This document shows positions 18,505-30,129 of a DNA stretch of 64,000 nt, in pieces. The DNA is taken from NCBI GenBank assembly GCA_021647785.1, contig JAKIUC010000012.1, positions 1 to 64,000 of the forward strand, written 5' to 3'. Below the pieces are notes generated by a model. That model ran no database searches, was not told where the DNA came from, and was given only the letters and a program-made list of their open reading frames with translations. The position numbers and the translations under genes are program-made. Position 1 is the first letter of the stretch, and each line of letters opens with the position of its first letter. Source of the stretch: Melioribacteraceae bacterium. Lineage in GTDB: Bacteria; Bacteroidota; Ignavibacteria; Ignavibacteriales; Melioribacteraceae.

Positions 18505-19800
18505 TTATCCTTCTAAACTCAATAGGAACGGTTGCTCTAATGCTGTTGATATCCATCTAATAAATCGTGCTGCATCCGCTCCATCAATAACTCTATGATC
18601 GTAAGAGAGAGAAAGGGGCAGAAGCATTCTTGGCACAAACTCACCATCAATATAAACAGGTTCGTATCTTCCCCTGGAAACTCCAAGTATTGCAACTTCA
18701 GGTCCGTGCACAATTGGAGTAAATGCTGTTCCGCCAATTCCACCGAGGTTACTAATTGTAAAACATCCCCCTTGCATATCCTCAATTGTTACTTTTTTGT
18801 TTCTTGCTTTTACAGAGATGTCGGTTAAATCTTTTGAGAGTTCCAAAATATTTTTTTTATCAACATCTCTAACAACTGGTACAATTAAACCCTTCTCAGT
18901 ATCAACGGCAATTCCTATATTGAAATAATCTTTATAGATAATTTCTTTTTTATCCATATCGATACTTGCATTAAACTGCGGAAAAACTTTCATAGCCGAT
19001 GCAACTACTTTCAATAGTATAGCGGTTACTGTTAGTTTTCCACCTGATGTTTCTACTTTCTTAGCAAATTGTTTACGCATTTTTTCAAGCTCGGTAATGT
19101 CAGCTTTATCAAACTGAGTAACATGTGGAATTGTTGCCCACGCATAAGACAAATGCTCGGCGGTTTTTTTACGAATGTTACTCATAGGTTCTCTACTAAT
19201 ATTTCCCCACTTTGAAAAATCGGGTAGTGCTTCCTGCCTAATGCCCATAGGCACTCCACCACTGCTGTTGCTTATTTTTTCATTTAACGATTTAGAAAAT
19301 AATTTAACATCATTAATAGAAATTCTTCCTCCCGGGCCACTACCGGAAACTTGATTTATATCAATTCCTATTTCTCTGGCAAACCTTCTTGTAGTTGGTG
19401 CTGCCGGTGCAATTTTATGAGTAAACTCTTTTTGAGATGGTATATCTTTGGTTTCACTTTTTTTAATTGACTCAACTATTTTTGTTTCTTCTTTTTCTTG
19501 AATAGGGTTTTCAACTATTTTAACACTCTCCGTTTTTTGAGATACAGAAGTTTCACTTGTCCTATCAGATTTAATAATAAAAATTGTAGAACCAATTTTA
19601 ATAGTTTCACCGGTTTTTATTTTTACCTCTTCAATAACTCCTGAAATATCAGAAGGTACTTCTACCGTTGCTTTATCGGTTTCAATCTCAATTACAATTT
19701 GATCGTTTTCAACTTTGTCTCCAGCCTTAACAAGAACATTTACAATCTCAGCAGATTCAATATTTTCGCCAAGTTCGGGAAGTTTAAATTCTAATAACAT
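18505..19800 (-). CDS. aceF: Dihydrolipoyllysine acetyltransferase (E2 of pyruvate dehydrogenase)
   Basis: E2 forms the core of the pyruvate dehydrogenase complex and moves the acetyl group to CoA. The 431-residue chain has one N-terminal lipoyl domain with Lys43 in ETDKATVEVPS, a charged flexible linker (about 80-130), a peripheral-subunit-binding domain (about 130-168, APTTRRFAREIGIDI..VSGSGPGGRI), and the acyltransferase core with the catalytic DHRVIDG (H402, D406). A single lipoyl domain is fewer than the three of E. coli AceF. It lies between aceE and lpd. Confidence 0.95.
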   Translation of the reverse strand: MLLEFKLPELGENIESAEIVNVLVKAGDKVENDQIVIEIETDKATVEVPSDISGVIEEVKIKTGETIKIGSTIFIIKSDRTSETSVSQKTESVKIVENPIQEKEETKIVESIKKSETKDIPSQKEFTHKIAPAAPTTRRFAREIGIDINQVSGSGPGGRISINDVKLFSKSLNEKISNSSGGVPMGIRQEALPDFSKWGNISREPMSNIRKKTAEHLSYAWATIPHVTQFDKADITELEKMRKQFAKKVETSGGKLTVTAILLKVVASAMKVFPQFNASIDMDKKEIIYKDYFNIGIAVDTEKGLIVPVVRDVDKKNILELSKDLTDISVKARNKKVTIEDMQGGCFTISNLGGIGGTAFTPIVHGPEVAILGVSRGRYEPVYIDGEFVPRMLLPLSLSYDHRVIDGADAARFIRWISTALEQPFLLSLEG

Positions 19801-19824
19801 TTTATCTCTACTAATTTATTTTAC

Positions 19825-22503
19825 TTATGATTTTATTGGACTACTTTTACTAAGATTTATTTTTAAATCTTTAGCTGCTTTCTTAACCACATCTTTTTTA
19901 ACTATCTTTTCTTCTGATAAAGCATACAAAGTGGCATAGACTATATGCTTCGCGTCAACTTCAAAGAAATCTCGCAAAGCTTCGCGGTTTTCACTTCTAC
20001 CAAAACCTAACGTTCCAAGGGTAGTTAATTTGCCCGGCAACCATTTTGAAATTGAATCGGCAAGTATTTGAGAGTAGTCTGATGCAGAGACAAAAATCCC
20101 TTCTTCATCTTTTGTTATTTCAGATATGTAAGGAAGCCTCGCAGTTTTATTGGGGTTCATCATATTGTATCTCTCAATATCTAACGCATCGTAGTGCAAA
20201 TTCTTATAGCTTGTAACGCTCCAAACATCGGTTGCAATTCCATAATTATTTTCAAGAATTTCTTGAGCTTTTAATGTTTCGTTCAATATTGAACCACTTC
20301 CGAGAAGATGAGCTTTTGCTTTTGCACCCTTTTCTTTAGATGGTTTGTATTTGTACATTCCTTTTAAAATACCATCTTTGCAGCCTTTTGGCATTGGCGG
20401 CATTTCATAATTTTCATTCATTACAGTTATGTAGTAAAATATTTCTTCCTGCTTTGTGTACATTCTATGAATTCCGTCTCTAATAATAACAGCAAGTTCA
20501 TAGGCAAATGCAGGATCGTATGCCATAATTGTTGGAGTTGAATGAGCTAGAACGTGACTTTGTCCATCTTGATGTTGAAGTCCCTCTCCTGCAAGTGTAG
20601 TTCTTCCAGCAGTTCCGCCAATTAAGAAACCTTTACATTTCATATCGGCAGCAGCCCAAGCAAGGTCTCCAATTCTTTGGAAACCGAACATTGAATAAAA
20701 TGTGAAGAAGGGAATTGTGTTTATTCCATGTGTAACATAAGCAGTGCCAGCTGCAATAAATGATGACATTGCACCTGCTTCAGTAATTCCTTCTTCCAAA
20801 ATTTGACCATCTTTTGCTTCCTTATAATAAAGCAAACTATCTCTATCAACAGGTTCATAAAGCTGCCCAGTACTTGAGTAAATACCTACTTGTCTGAACA
20901 AAGCCTCCATTCCAAAAGTTCGTGCTTCATCGGGAACTATAGGAACAATTAGTTTACCAACTTCTTTATCCTTTAAAAGTTTTGTAAGAATTCGTACATA
21001 AACCATTGTTGTAGAAACTTCTCTCCCTTCGGTACCTTCATAAAATTCTTTGAACAAATCTTCTGAAGGAGTTTGTAGTTTTTGATTATGCACAATTCTT
21101 TTGGGAACATATCCTCCAAGTTTTTTTCTACGCTTTTTTAAATATGTTATTTCATCACTATCTTCGGAAGGACGATAGAAAGGGGTGTTGATAACATCTT
21201 CGTCAGAAAGTGGAATTCCGAATCTGCTTCTAAATTGTTTTAATTCTTCCTCGTTTAATTTTTTTTGCGAGTGAGTAATATTTTTCCCCTCCCCTGCTTC
21301 GCCTAAACCATAACCTTTAACTGTTTTAGCAAGAATAACTGTAGGCTTTCCTGTTGTCTCTATTGCTTTCTTGTAAGCGGCAAAAACTTTTTCAGGGTCG
21401 TGTCCGCCACGTCTCAGTTTTTCTAATGCTTCATCTGTATAATGCTCTACTAATTTTTTTAACTCTGGGTACTTACCAAAAAAATGTTCTCTTACAAAAG
21501 CGCCACTTTCTACTTTATATTTTTGGGATTCTCCATCAATCATTTCATTCATTCTTTTTATCAGTTTACCAGATTTATCGGCTTCAAGTAACGGATCCCA
21601 ATCACTACCCCAAATAACTTTAATTACGTTCCATCCCGTACCTTTAAAATTAGCTTCCAACTCTTGCACAATTTTTGCATTCCCTCTAACTGGCCCATCC
21701 AAACGTTGCAAGTTACAGTTAATAACAAAAATTAAATTATCTAACTTCTCTCTTGATGCAAGCGAAATTGCACCGAGTGTTTCAGGTTCATCAGTTTCGC
21801 CATCACCAAGGAAAGCCCACACTTTAGCATCGGAAGGTTTTTTAAGTCCTCTATTAATAAGATATTTATTAAACCTAGCTTGGTAGATTGACATTATTGG
21901 ACCTAAACCCATTGATACTGTTGGGAATTCCCAAAAGTCAGGCATAAGTTTTGGATGCGGATAAGAAGAGAGACCTCCGCCTTCAGCAAGTTCACGCCTG
22001 AAGTTTTGCAATTGTTTTGTATCAATTCTACCTTCAAGGTATGCCCTTGCGTAAATACCAGGTGCTGCATGTCCTTGAAAATAAATTTGGTCTCCATCAG
22101 AGTTTTGGTCCTTCCCTTTGAAAAAATGATTGAAGCCAACCTCATACAAAGTTGCTGCAGATGCATAAGTTGAAATGTGTCCGCCAATTCCAGCATCTAA
22201 TTTATTTGCTCTAACAACCATTGCCATTGCATTCCATCTTATAAGGCTTTTAATTCTCCGTTCAATTTCACGTCTGCCAGGATAGTTTGGTTGTTGATCT
22301 TTTGGAATTGTATTTACATAAGGTGTGTTTGCAGTAAAGGGAAGTTCAACTCCGGCTTCATGAGCATAAGTATCCAAATCGTGTAAGAGTTGTTTAACTC
22401 TTTCTGGTCCTTCATTTTGCAAAACAAATTCTAACGACTCAAGCCATTCACGAGTTTCAAGTTCTTCCAAATTTTGTTGATTATCTTTTTTTATACTATC
22501 CAT
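19825..22503 (-). CDS. aceE: Pyruvate dehydrogenase E1 component, homodimeric type
   Basis: AceE is the thiamine-diphosphate enzyme that decarboxylates pyruvate and acetylates the lipoyl group of E2. At 892 residues it is the single-chain homodimeric form, not the alpha/beta form. It has YFQGHAAPGIYARAYLEGR near 141-159 and the TPP-binding GDGETDEP (233-240) with NCNLQRLDGPVRGN following. The C-terminal part has the transketolase-like LQHQDGQSHVLA segment. It opens the aceE-aceF-lpd run. An 8-bp inverted repeat 67-87 bases upstream could be a regulatory site. Confidence 0.97.
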   Translation of the reverse strand: MDSIKKDNQQNLEELETREWLESLEFVLQNEGPERVKQLLHDLDTYAHEAGVELPFTANTPYVNTIPKDQQPNYPGRREIERRIKSLIRWNAMAMVVRANKLDAGIGGHISTYASAATLYEVGFNHFFKGKDQNSDGDQIYFQGHAAPGIYARAYLEGRIDTKQLQNFRRELAEGGGLSSYPHPKLMPDFWEFPTVSMGLGPIMSIYQARFNKYLINRGLKKPSDAKVWAFLGDGETDEPETLGAISLASREKLDNLIFVINCNLQRLDGPVRGNAKIVQELEANFKGTGWNVIKVIWGSDWDPLLEADKSGKLIKRMNEMIDGESQKYKVESGAFVREHFFGKYPELKKLVEHYTDEALEKLRRGGHDPEKVFAAYKKAIETTGKPTVILAKTVKGYGLGEAGEGKNITHSQKKLNEEELKQFRSRFGIPLSDEDVINTPFYRPSEDSDEITYLKKRRKKLGGYVPKRIVHNQKLQTPSEDLFKEFYEGTEGREVSTTMVYVRILTKLLKDKEVGKLIVPIVPDEARTFGMEALFRQVGIYSSTGQLYEPVDRDSLLYYKEAKDGQILEEGITEAGAMSSFIAAGTAYVTHGINTIPFFTFYSMFGFQRIGDLAWAAADMKCKGFLIGGTAGRTTLAGEGLQHQDGQSHVLAHSTPTIMAYDPAFAYELAVIIRDGIHRMYTKQEEIFYYITVMNENYEMPPMPKGCKDGILKGMYKYKPSKEKGAKAKAHLLGSGSILNETLKAQEILENNYGIATDVWSVTSYKNLHYDALDIERYNMMNPNKTARLPYISEITKDEEGIFVSASDYSQILADSISKWLPGKLTTLGTLGFGRSENREALRDFFEVDAKHIVYATLYALSEEKIVKKDVVKKAAKDLKINLSKSSPIKS

Positions 22504-22569
22504 TTTGATTTATTTCCCTTCTTTTATTAAAAGGCATTCTGTCTTATTTAGAGACAAAATATTTGATAG

Positions 22570-22590
22570 AAATAATCTAAACGATTATTT
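22570..22590. promoter_or_regulatory. Inverted repeat upstream of aceE
   Basis: Eight-base arms AAATAATC/GATTATTT (22570-22577 and 22583-22590) with a 5-base spacer lie 67-87 bases before the aceE start. A dyad at this distance from a central-carbon operon suggests an operator, but the DNA is AT-rich, so chance is possible. No regulator gene is adjacent. Confidence 0.35.
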
Positions 22591-22644
22591 TGTAAATATT
22601 CTATACAAAAGTTAATGGAGTATTTTCAGATGTGCAATAGATAT

Positions 22645-23526
22645 TTAAAAACAATAATTCAAAATCTTATAAACCAACTTTGCTGCAATATAATTTGATG
22701 AAGTATTAAATTTTGAAGGTGCAAGTTCAACTAAATCAAATCCTACAATATTTTTTTTCTTTCCAACAAGTTTAATTAAATCAAGAGTTTCATCCCAGAA
22801 AAGCCCGCCTGGTTCTGGAGTTCCGGTTGCTGGCACAATGGAAGGGTCAAATCCATCAATATCAAAAGTGATATATACATTTTTTGAGAGATTTTTCACA
22901 ACGTCATTCTGCCATTTTTTTTTCGTCTCTGCTTGGCGAATATCACGCATGAAAAAAGTTTTTATTTTTTCAGATTTTATTAAATCCGCTTCCTCTTTGC
23001 ATAAAGCTCTTATTCCAACTTGCACAATATTTTTATTGAATTCATATACTCTACGCATTACTGAAGCATGTGAATACTTACTCCCTTCGTAACTCTCTCT
23101 TAAATCGGAATGTGCATCAAATTGGAGTATTGATAAATCATCATACTTTTTGTGATGTGCCAAAACAGAACCAAGCATTACGGTGTGCTCTCCCCCAAGC
23201 ATAACAACAAATTTATCATCTGTTAATAAATTAGTAACATCTCTTTCAACTTTATCGATAGCTTTTTTCGACTTCAATTTATCAAAGCTACTTATTGGAA
23301 GTGTTGCAATCCCCTTCTCAAAGCAAAGCTCGCTATCACTCTCTTCATCATAAAATTCAACATAATGTGAGGCTTTAAGAATTTCCCTCGGACCGTTCTT
23401 TGTTCCGGAACCATAGCTAACTGTGTTTTCCAACGGTGCAGAATATATTACTATTTTAGAATTTTCATATTCTGAAAACTCTTTTTCAATTCCAAGAAAG
23501 TTTGTTTTTGGTGAGAGTGTTTTCAT
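22645..23526 (-). CDS. speB: Agmatinase (ureohydrolase family)
   Basis: This is a manganese ureohydrolase, most likely agmatinase, which makes putrescine and urea from agmatine. The metal-binding set is complete in 293 residues: GGEH (111-114), DAHSD (137-141), and the FDIDGFDPS stretch (221-229) followed by TGTPEPGG. Arginase or another guanidino hydrolase cannot be excluded from motifs alone; the length and GTPEPGG context favour agmatinase. A repetitive palindromic element follows upstream at 23543-23667, separating it from yajC. Confidence 0.9.
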   Translation of the reverse strand: MKTLSPKTNFLGIEKEFSEYENSKIVIYSAPLENTVSYGSGTKNGPREILKASHYVEFYDEESDSELCFEKGIATLPISSFDKLKSKKAIDKVERDVTNLLTDDKFVVMLGGEHTVMLGSVLAHHKKYDDLSILQFDAHSDLRESYEGSKYSHASVMRRVYEFNKNIVQVGIRALCKEEADLIKSEKIKTFFMRDIRQAETKKKWQNDVVKNLSKNVYITFDIDGFDPSIVPATGTPEPGGLFWDETLDLIKLVGKKKNIVGFDLVELAPSKFNTSSNYIAAKLVYKILNYCF

Positions 23527-23542
23527 GTTTTTTCTTTTATAG

Positions 23543-23667
23543 TCCCCTCTTGAGAGGGGAAGATGCGAAGCATCAGGGGTGTGTTTGGGTTTGTACTAAA
23601 ATAACACTATTCTATTTTTTTCTGCTCAAAGAACACACCCCTAAATCCCCTCTCAAGAGGGGACTTT
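23543..23667. repeat. Dispersed inverted-repeat element, second copy
   Basis: The left arm (about 23543-23587) reads AGTCCCCTCTTGAGAGGGG, then a small GATGCGAAGCATC hairpin, then AGGGGTGTGTT. The right arm (about 23632-23667) is its inverted form without the small hairpin. The same arm pair makes up the inner part of the element at 2491-2604. The copies sit in different intergenic gaps with unrelated neighbours, as expected of a mobile or MITE-like repeat. Each arm could also fold as a terminator for the genes on either side. Confidence 0.8.
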
Positions 23668-23674
23668 CGAGTAA

Positions 23675-25411
<1,737 letters not shown>

Positions 25412-28400
25412 ATGGATTATAAAAGAAAATTTGGCTACAACAATGAAGGGAAATCAATATCCTTAAATAGAAAGCGTCTTATACAATTTATTAATCTGAA
25501 ACTTTCTTCTAAAGGATTTCCTTATTACGGAGAAGGGAAAGAGAACAAATTTTTAGATATAGCTCAAGACTTAATTTCCGACTCTCAGGAGAAAGAAAGA
25601 TTACTTTCAAAATATTTATCCCCAGCAGATTATAGAATTCAGAAATTTTTAAATAAATATTTTTCTGATGTTATTGATTCTGAAAAGATTAAACTTCCTC
25701 ATAATACATTTGAACTTGATAGACATGGAATTGCAAGGATACTCTCTATTGCTCCCGACTCTCATAAATTTGAGTCAGATATAATTTCATCATATCGTTT
25801 ACAGCAAGGTGTTTTGCATAATCCGATAAAGGATAAACGAACTACCAAGGGTGTATTTCATGTTGCAGAAGGTGGTTTGCCAGTTCCTGATGATAAAAAA
25901 TCAGTTCCTAAAATTGCTGCGGCAAATCTTCTATCTTTAGCTCTTAAGCCACCTAAAGAATTAATGCGTCTTCCCTATACTTCAACATCAAAAGAGAAAG
26001 CTGAACTTTTTGTCTCACTATTATTGCGTCCAATTGTTTCACCAGAAATTCCAGGACTTATGAAAGAAAAATCTCTGGAAGTTCGTTTTTTTGCTCCTGG
26101 TAATTTAGTAAGTAATTTAGATTTTGTAGAATCCATTTTTGGAAATGCAGGAAATCCATTTCTACCTCAGAACGATTCTGCTTTGGATTGTGAACATTGG
26201 ACTGGACATACTGGCTGTGTAATTCTTGCTCCACACTTAATAAATTCAAATAAAAAGGCTCTTGGGTTGCCAAACATTTCTGATGCTTCTGAAAGGGAAA
26301 TTAGAGATGGAATGTTTTGGGAAAAGGAGGATGAGCTATACAACAATGGTGGTGCTTTTAAGATTACAATCAGAACTGACGAAGGAATTATTGTTACTGT
26401 AATTGCAGATAATTATTTTGGATATTCAAAAAAAGAGGTGAAAACCCAAATAGGATATTCTGCAAATCTTTCTGGCAACAGTGAGGAAGAACACGCTGGT
26501 GGTGCACTTGCGTTTCCATCTTACAGTCAAACTGAAATATTTCATAATGATGACTTAGTTCCAAAAGATAATCATACATTCGAGCAAGTAAAAGAGATGT
26601 ATTCAGATATAATGGATTTGCAGAAGGATGGATATGGAATTGATAAGATATATCCAAATATTATTTATGTGCCAGAAGATGTTGAGATTGATATTAATAA
26701 ACAAAAAGTGTTTTGGACTAACAATGGTAAGGAAAAAGCAATAAAACTCTTACCAAAAAACATTTACGTTCTTCCGGAAGGTTATAAAGTTAGAATGGAA
26801 AAAAAGCCTAATGCACCATCTTGGCGTTTAATTGCAACTGTTGCAGAGGGAACATTGTGTCATAAACCAAGTACTGTTTCCGGTGGTGGAAAGTCTGAGA
26901 TTTCTAAATCTATTTCCGATTCAATTCTTTCGGGACCATTTTTTGTTGCCAATTTTGAAGATGATTTTAAATTAGTTGAAGAGATAATAAATAAAGATTA
27001 TAGTAATCGTTTTATTAAAAATATTGATTATTCCGATGAAGAGCCAACACGAAAATTGTTAAGTAGCAGGAGATCACTTGGCTCGGCTATAAAATTACTA
27101 ACTCCATCCTACGATGAATATACAGAGGAATACAATAATTGGTTAGAATCAATTCCGCAATACATTAAAGGGTTTGTATTAATTATTAAACGATTTTACT
27201 TACCTGAATGGGGTGATAATTGGAAAGAACATTTTAGTGTTGATACAGTTGACGGAAAGTTGGGTCACGAATTGCAGTATAATAACAGACCTCTTGTTGC
27301 AAATTATTTGCGAGTTGGTTTTGAAGCAAATGGTGCTTGGCGAACATTTAAATTACGACAAGATTTTATTGCATCAGAAAAAATTCAAGTTGAAGATGAT
27401 ATTACAACTTCGGTTGTGGTATCAGCAAACAGGTTGGAGTATTTAAGTAAATCGTGTAAAAGTAAAAGCCTAAAGTTTGTAAAGAATTGTGAGTATAGGT
27501 TATTCCAACGTCCTGATGATGCAACTCACAGAGGTTACGATAAGCAAGCTGAAAAAGATTTATCAACACCAAATTCTTTTATATCAAATTTTGCACCGTT
27601 AACTAAAAAAGATGCCTATAATTTAATTGAGGATGCAATTGGATTTGAAAAATTTACACAACCAATGAAAGATTTAATTAAAGAATTCAAAAATAATAAA
27701 AAGGGGAAGTATTTTGTTTCCTCTGCACATGCCAGAATTGTGGATGGCAAACAAACTAATAATGTTCGCTACTTACAAGATAGATTGGATATACAAAACC
27801 CTATTGGAAAATATGTTGCAGAAATAGGAACTCGTTTTTTTAGAAAGGTTCCGTTAGAAAAGCCAGTACTTAACCAAGTAGATGCGGTGCTTCCAGGAAG
27901 AAGAAATAACAAGAAGGGAGAAGGCATACGTCCGTTATCGGTTTATAATCCTATTCACTATCAAGAGTTACCAGAGTTATTTATGGACTTCATTAGTAGT
28001 TTAACTGGTAAATCCCCTTCTACCACTGGGGCTGGTTCCGAAGGTGCATTAACCAAAGGACCTTTCAATGCTCTCTATACTATTACTGATTTAAATAATG
28101 CTATGCTCTCATTTATTTTAACTGGGCACAATGCATTCTCAACTGCCGCTGGTTATGTTGGTAATGTTAGAGTTGACCACGATATCAGCTTGTTGATTCC
28201 TGAAATATGGAGCCGTTTATCTACTGAAGAACGTAGCCCTGAATCTTTAATCAAGAAAGGATATCTTGAAAAGGTTGAAGACTTTACTTATGAAGGAGAG
28301 TTAATATTAGCAAGTAGATTGGGATATAGAATTACAAACAAATTTGTTGAAAATTATTTTGGAAGAGTTTTTGAAAGCCCAAATACTGTTTTTAGTGATG

Positions 28401-28867
28401 AATTATTAAAGCCAGAAATACAAGGAATGGACACATTTGTTGATGGAGTAAAAAATATTACAGAAGCTCAGAAAAAAATAGCAAAATCATATTTTACTGA
28501 TGGTAGCATTGAGTTTGCGATACCACCATTAAAGGCGATACTTCATATTATGGTGAATGGTGAATTTGAAGGGAAAGGCACTAATGACCCTGGATTTAGA
28601 AATTTATTTGATAGAGATTACGTAATTAAGAGCGACTGGTATAGAGAAAGAATTGAAGCTAAGCAGAAAAAAGAAATAGCTTTATTTGAAAAACACATTA
28701 AGAATTTAAATTCATTTATGCTGAAAGACAGATATTCGGAAGTTGTAGATGAATTAGAAATTAAAAACAGATTGGACTACGCCTTAAAGGAGTTAAAGTA
28801 TTTGAAATCATCTGAGTATCTAAATAATTTAGTTGGCAGCATTGGTTTAGATTTACTTTACAAATAA
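25412..28867 (+). CDS. Large conserved protein; candidate PPi-type PEP carboxykinase
   Basis: This is a single intact 1151-residue cytoplasmic protein without signal peptide or membrane helices. It resembles none of the common families, but its size, its P-loop-like TVSGGGKSEISKS (Ser490, Lys494, Ser495) and a glycine-rich STTGAGSEGALTKGPF segment near 870-885 fit what I recall of pyrophosphate-dependent PEP carboxykinase (the Propionibacterium/Entamoeba type of about 1150 residues). That enzyme interconverts oxaloacetate plus PPi and PEP plus phosphate and CO2. Context supports but does not prove it: ppdK, also PPi-linked, and methylmalonyl-CoA mutase are in the window. It is a lone transcription unit, convergent with the CBS protein. 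Confidence 0.55.
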   Translation: MDYKRKFGYNNEGKSISLNRKRLIQFINLKLSSKGFPYYGEGKENKFLDIAQDLISDSQEKERLLSKYLSPADYRIQKFLNKYFSDVIDSEKIKLPHNTFELDRHGIARILSIAPDSHKFESDIISSYRLQQGVLHNPIKDKRTTKGVFHVAEGGLPVPDDKKSVPKIAAANLLSLALKPPKELMRLPYTSTSKEKAELFVSLLLRPIVSPEIPGLMKEKSLEVRFFAPGNLVSNLDFVESIFGNAGNPFLPQNDSALDCEHWTGHTGCVILAPHLINSNKKALGLPNISDASEREIRDGMFWEKEDELYNNGGAFKITIRTDEGIIVTVIADNYFGYSKKEVKTQIGYSANLSGNSEEEHAGGALAFPSYSQTEIFHNDDLVPKDNHTFEQVKEMYSDIMDLQKDGYGIDKIYPNIIYVPEDVEIDINKQKVFWTNNGKEKAIKLLPKNIYVLPEGYKVRMEKKPNAPSWRLIATVAEGTLCHKPSTVSGGGKSEISKSISDSILSGPFFVANFEDDFKLVEEIINKDYSNRFIKNIDYSDEEPTRKLLSSRRSLGSAIKLLTPSYDEYTEEYNNWLESIPQYIKGFVLIIKRFYLPEWGDNWKEHFSVDTVDGKLGHELQYNNRPLVANYLRVGFEANGAWRTFKLRQDFIASEKIQVEDDITTSVVVSANRLEYLSKSCKSKSLKFVKNCEYRLFQRPDDATHRGYDKQAEKDLSTPNSFISNFAPLTKKDAYNLIEDAIGFEKFTQPMKDLIKEFKNNKKGKYFVSSAHARIVDGKQTNNVRYLQDRLDIQNPIGKYVAEIGTRFFRKVPLEKPVLNQVDAVLPGRRNNKKGEGIRPLSVYNPIHYQELPELFMDFISSLTGKSPSTTGAGSEGALTKGPFNALYTITDLNNAMLSFILTGHNAFSTAAGYVGNVRVDHDISLLIPEIWSRLSTEERSPESLIKKGYLEKVEDFTYEGELILASRLGYRITNKFVENYFGRVFESPNTVFSDELLKPEIQGMDTFVDGVKNITEAQKKIAKSYFTDGSIEFAIPPLKAILHIMVNGEFEGKGTNDPGFRNLFDRDYVIKSDWYRERIEAKQKKEIALFEKHIKNLNSFMLKDRYSEVVDELEIKNRLDYALKELKYLKSSEYLNNLVGSIGLDLLYK

Positions 28868-28877
28868 TTATTCTAAT

Positions 28878-28895
28878 AATCCCTTACAGGGGATT
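28878..28895 (+). terminator. Weak hairpin between convergent genes
   Basis: Six-base arms AATCCC/GGGATT (28878-28883 and 28890-28895) with a 6-nt loop lie in the 32-base gap between the 1151-residue gene and the convergent CBS protein gene. There is no strong U-tract, so terminator function is uncertain. Confidence 0.35.
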
Positions 28896-28899
28896 GAGG

Positions 28900-30126
28900 T
28901 TAAAGTCTTTTTAATTTTAATAACTCAATCCTCTGTTTTGAAGAATGAATAATTTCCACATTGAAGTTCCCAATTTTATACTCCTTCTTTTTACTCGGTA
29001 TCATACCCAGCATAGTGATTATGTAACCTGCAATTGTTTCATATTCCCCTTCCGGAATTTCAAGATTAAACTCTTCATTCAATCTATCTATCTCAATTTT
29101 GCCGCTAATAATAAAAGACTTATCTGTGAGTTGTTTGCAAACATCATCTTCTGTATCATACTCATCTCTTATTTCACCAAGCATTTCTTCAATTATATCT
29201 TCGATGGTTACAATACCTTCAGTACCTCCAAACTCATCAACAACAATTGAAATAGAAATTCTCTTATCAATAAGCTCGTTCATAAGTTCTAAACTTTTCT
29301 TTGTTTCAGGAACAAAAAGTATTTCTCTACGAATTTCTTCAATAGTTTTAGGAAATTTAAACATATCCAAAGCGAGAATAAATCCTTTAATGTTATCCAT
29401 ATTTTCTTCATAAACTGGAATTTTTGAATAACCGGATTCATTAAATATATTGATAGCTTCTGATATATCAGAATTAATTTCAATTCCAACAATATCTGTT
29501 CGCGGTGTCATAACTTCATATATTTTTTGTTCACCAAGTTCAATAACTTTATTGATAACATCAAATTCACCTTCAACAAGTAAATTAGTTTTACTTGTTG
29601 CTACACTCTCTTGCAATAAAGTTTGAATATCTTCTTTATCAAAAAGACTGCTTATTTTCTCTTCTTTTATATTAGCAGCCTTTACAAGAAACTGAGAAAA
29701 TGCAGCAGTAATAAATATAAGAGGCGAAAGAAGAAATGAAACTATTCTAACAGGAATTGCTGTAATAAGTACAAATTTATCAGGATACTCTCGTGCAAAA
29801 TATTTTGGAATTAATTCCCCAAATATTAATAATAGTAATGTGGATATAATTAAGATTGTTATATCAGAAAACCCTAATACACTGAATAAAAATAATGTAA
29901 TCAAAGAAGAGAATGTAATATTAACAATATTGTTTGAGATTAGAATTGTAGAGAAAAAGACTTCTTGTTTTTCATTAAAGTAGGAAATTATTTTTGCTGG
30001 CAAATTATTTTTTCGCGCACGTAATTCAATTTTTAATTTATTTGAAACTACAAAAGCAATTTCAGAGGATGAAAAGAATCCACTTAATACCAAAAGTAAT
30101 ATTAATCCTAATATTTCATATTCCAT
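28900..30126 (-). CDS. CNNM/CorC-type membrane protein with CBS domains (hemolysin-like)
   Basis: A 408-residue member of the CNNM/HlyC family, linked to magnesium or other cation transport at the inner membrane. The order is an N-terminal DUF21 membrane domain (about 1-165; GFFSSSEIAFVVSN at 16-29), a CBS pair (about 190-310; EVMTPRTDIVGIE, KIPVYEENMDNIKGFI, and VVDEFGGTEGIVTIED), and a CorC_HlyC C-terminal domain (about 330-405). It lies 3 bp after the upstream lipoprotein gene in the same direction, so the two are probably co-transcribed. Confidence 0.92.
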   Translation of the reverse strand: MEYEILGLILLLVLSGFFSSSEIAFVVSNKLKIELRARKNNLPAKIISYFNEKQEVFFSTILISNNIVNITFSSLITLFLFSVLGFSDITILIISTLLLLIFGELIPKYFAREYPDKFVLITAIPVRIVSFLLSPLIFITAAFSQFLVKAANIKEEKISSLFDKEDIQTLLQESVATSKTNLLVEGEFDVINKVIELGEQKIYEVMTPRTDIVGIEINSDISEAINIFNESGYSKIPVYEENMDNIKGFILALDMFKFPKTIEEIRREILFVPETKKSLELMNELIDKRISISIVVDEFGGTEGIVTIEDIIEEMLGEIRDEYDTEDDVCKQLTDKSFIISGKIEIDRLNEEFNLEIPEGEYETIAGYIITMLGMIPSKKKEYKIGNFNVEIIHSSKQRIELLKLKRL

Positions 30127-30129
30127 ATA

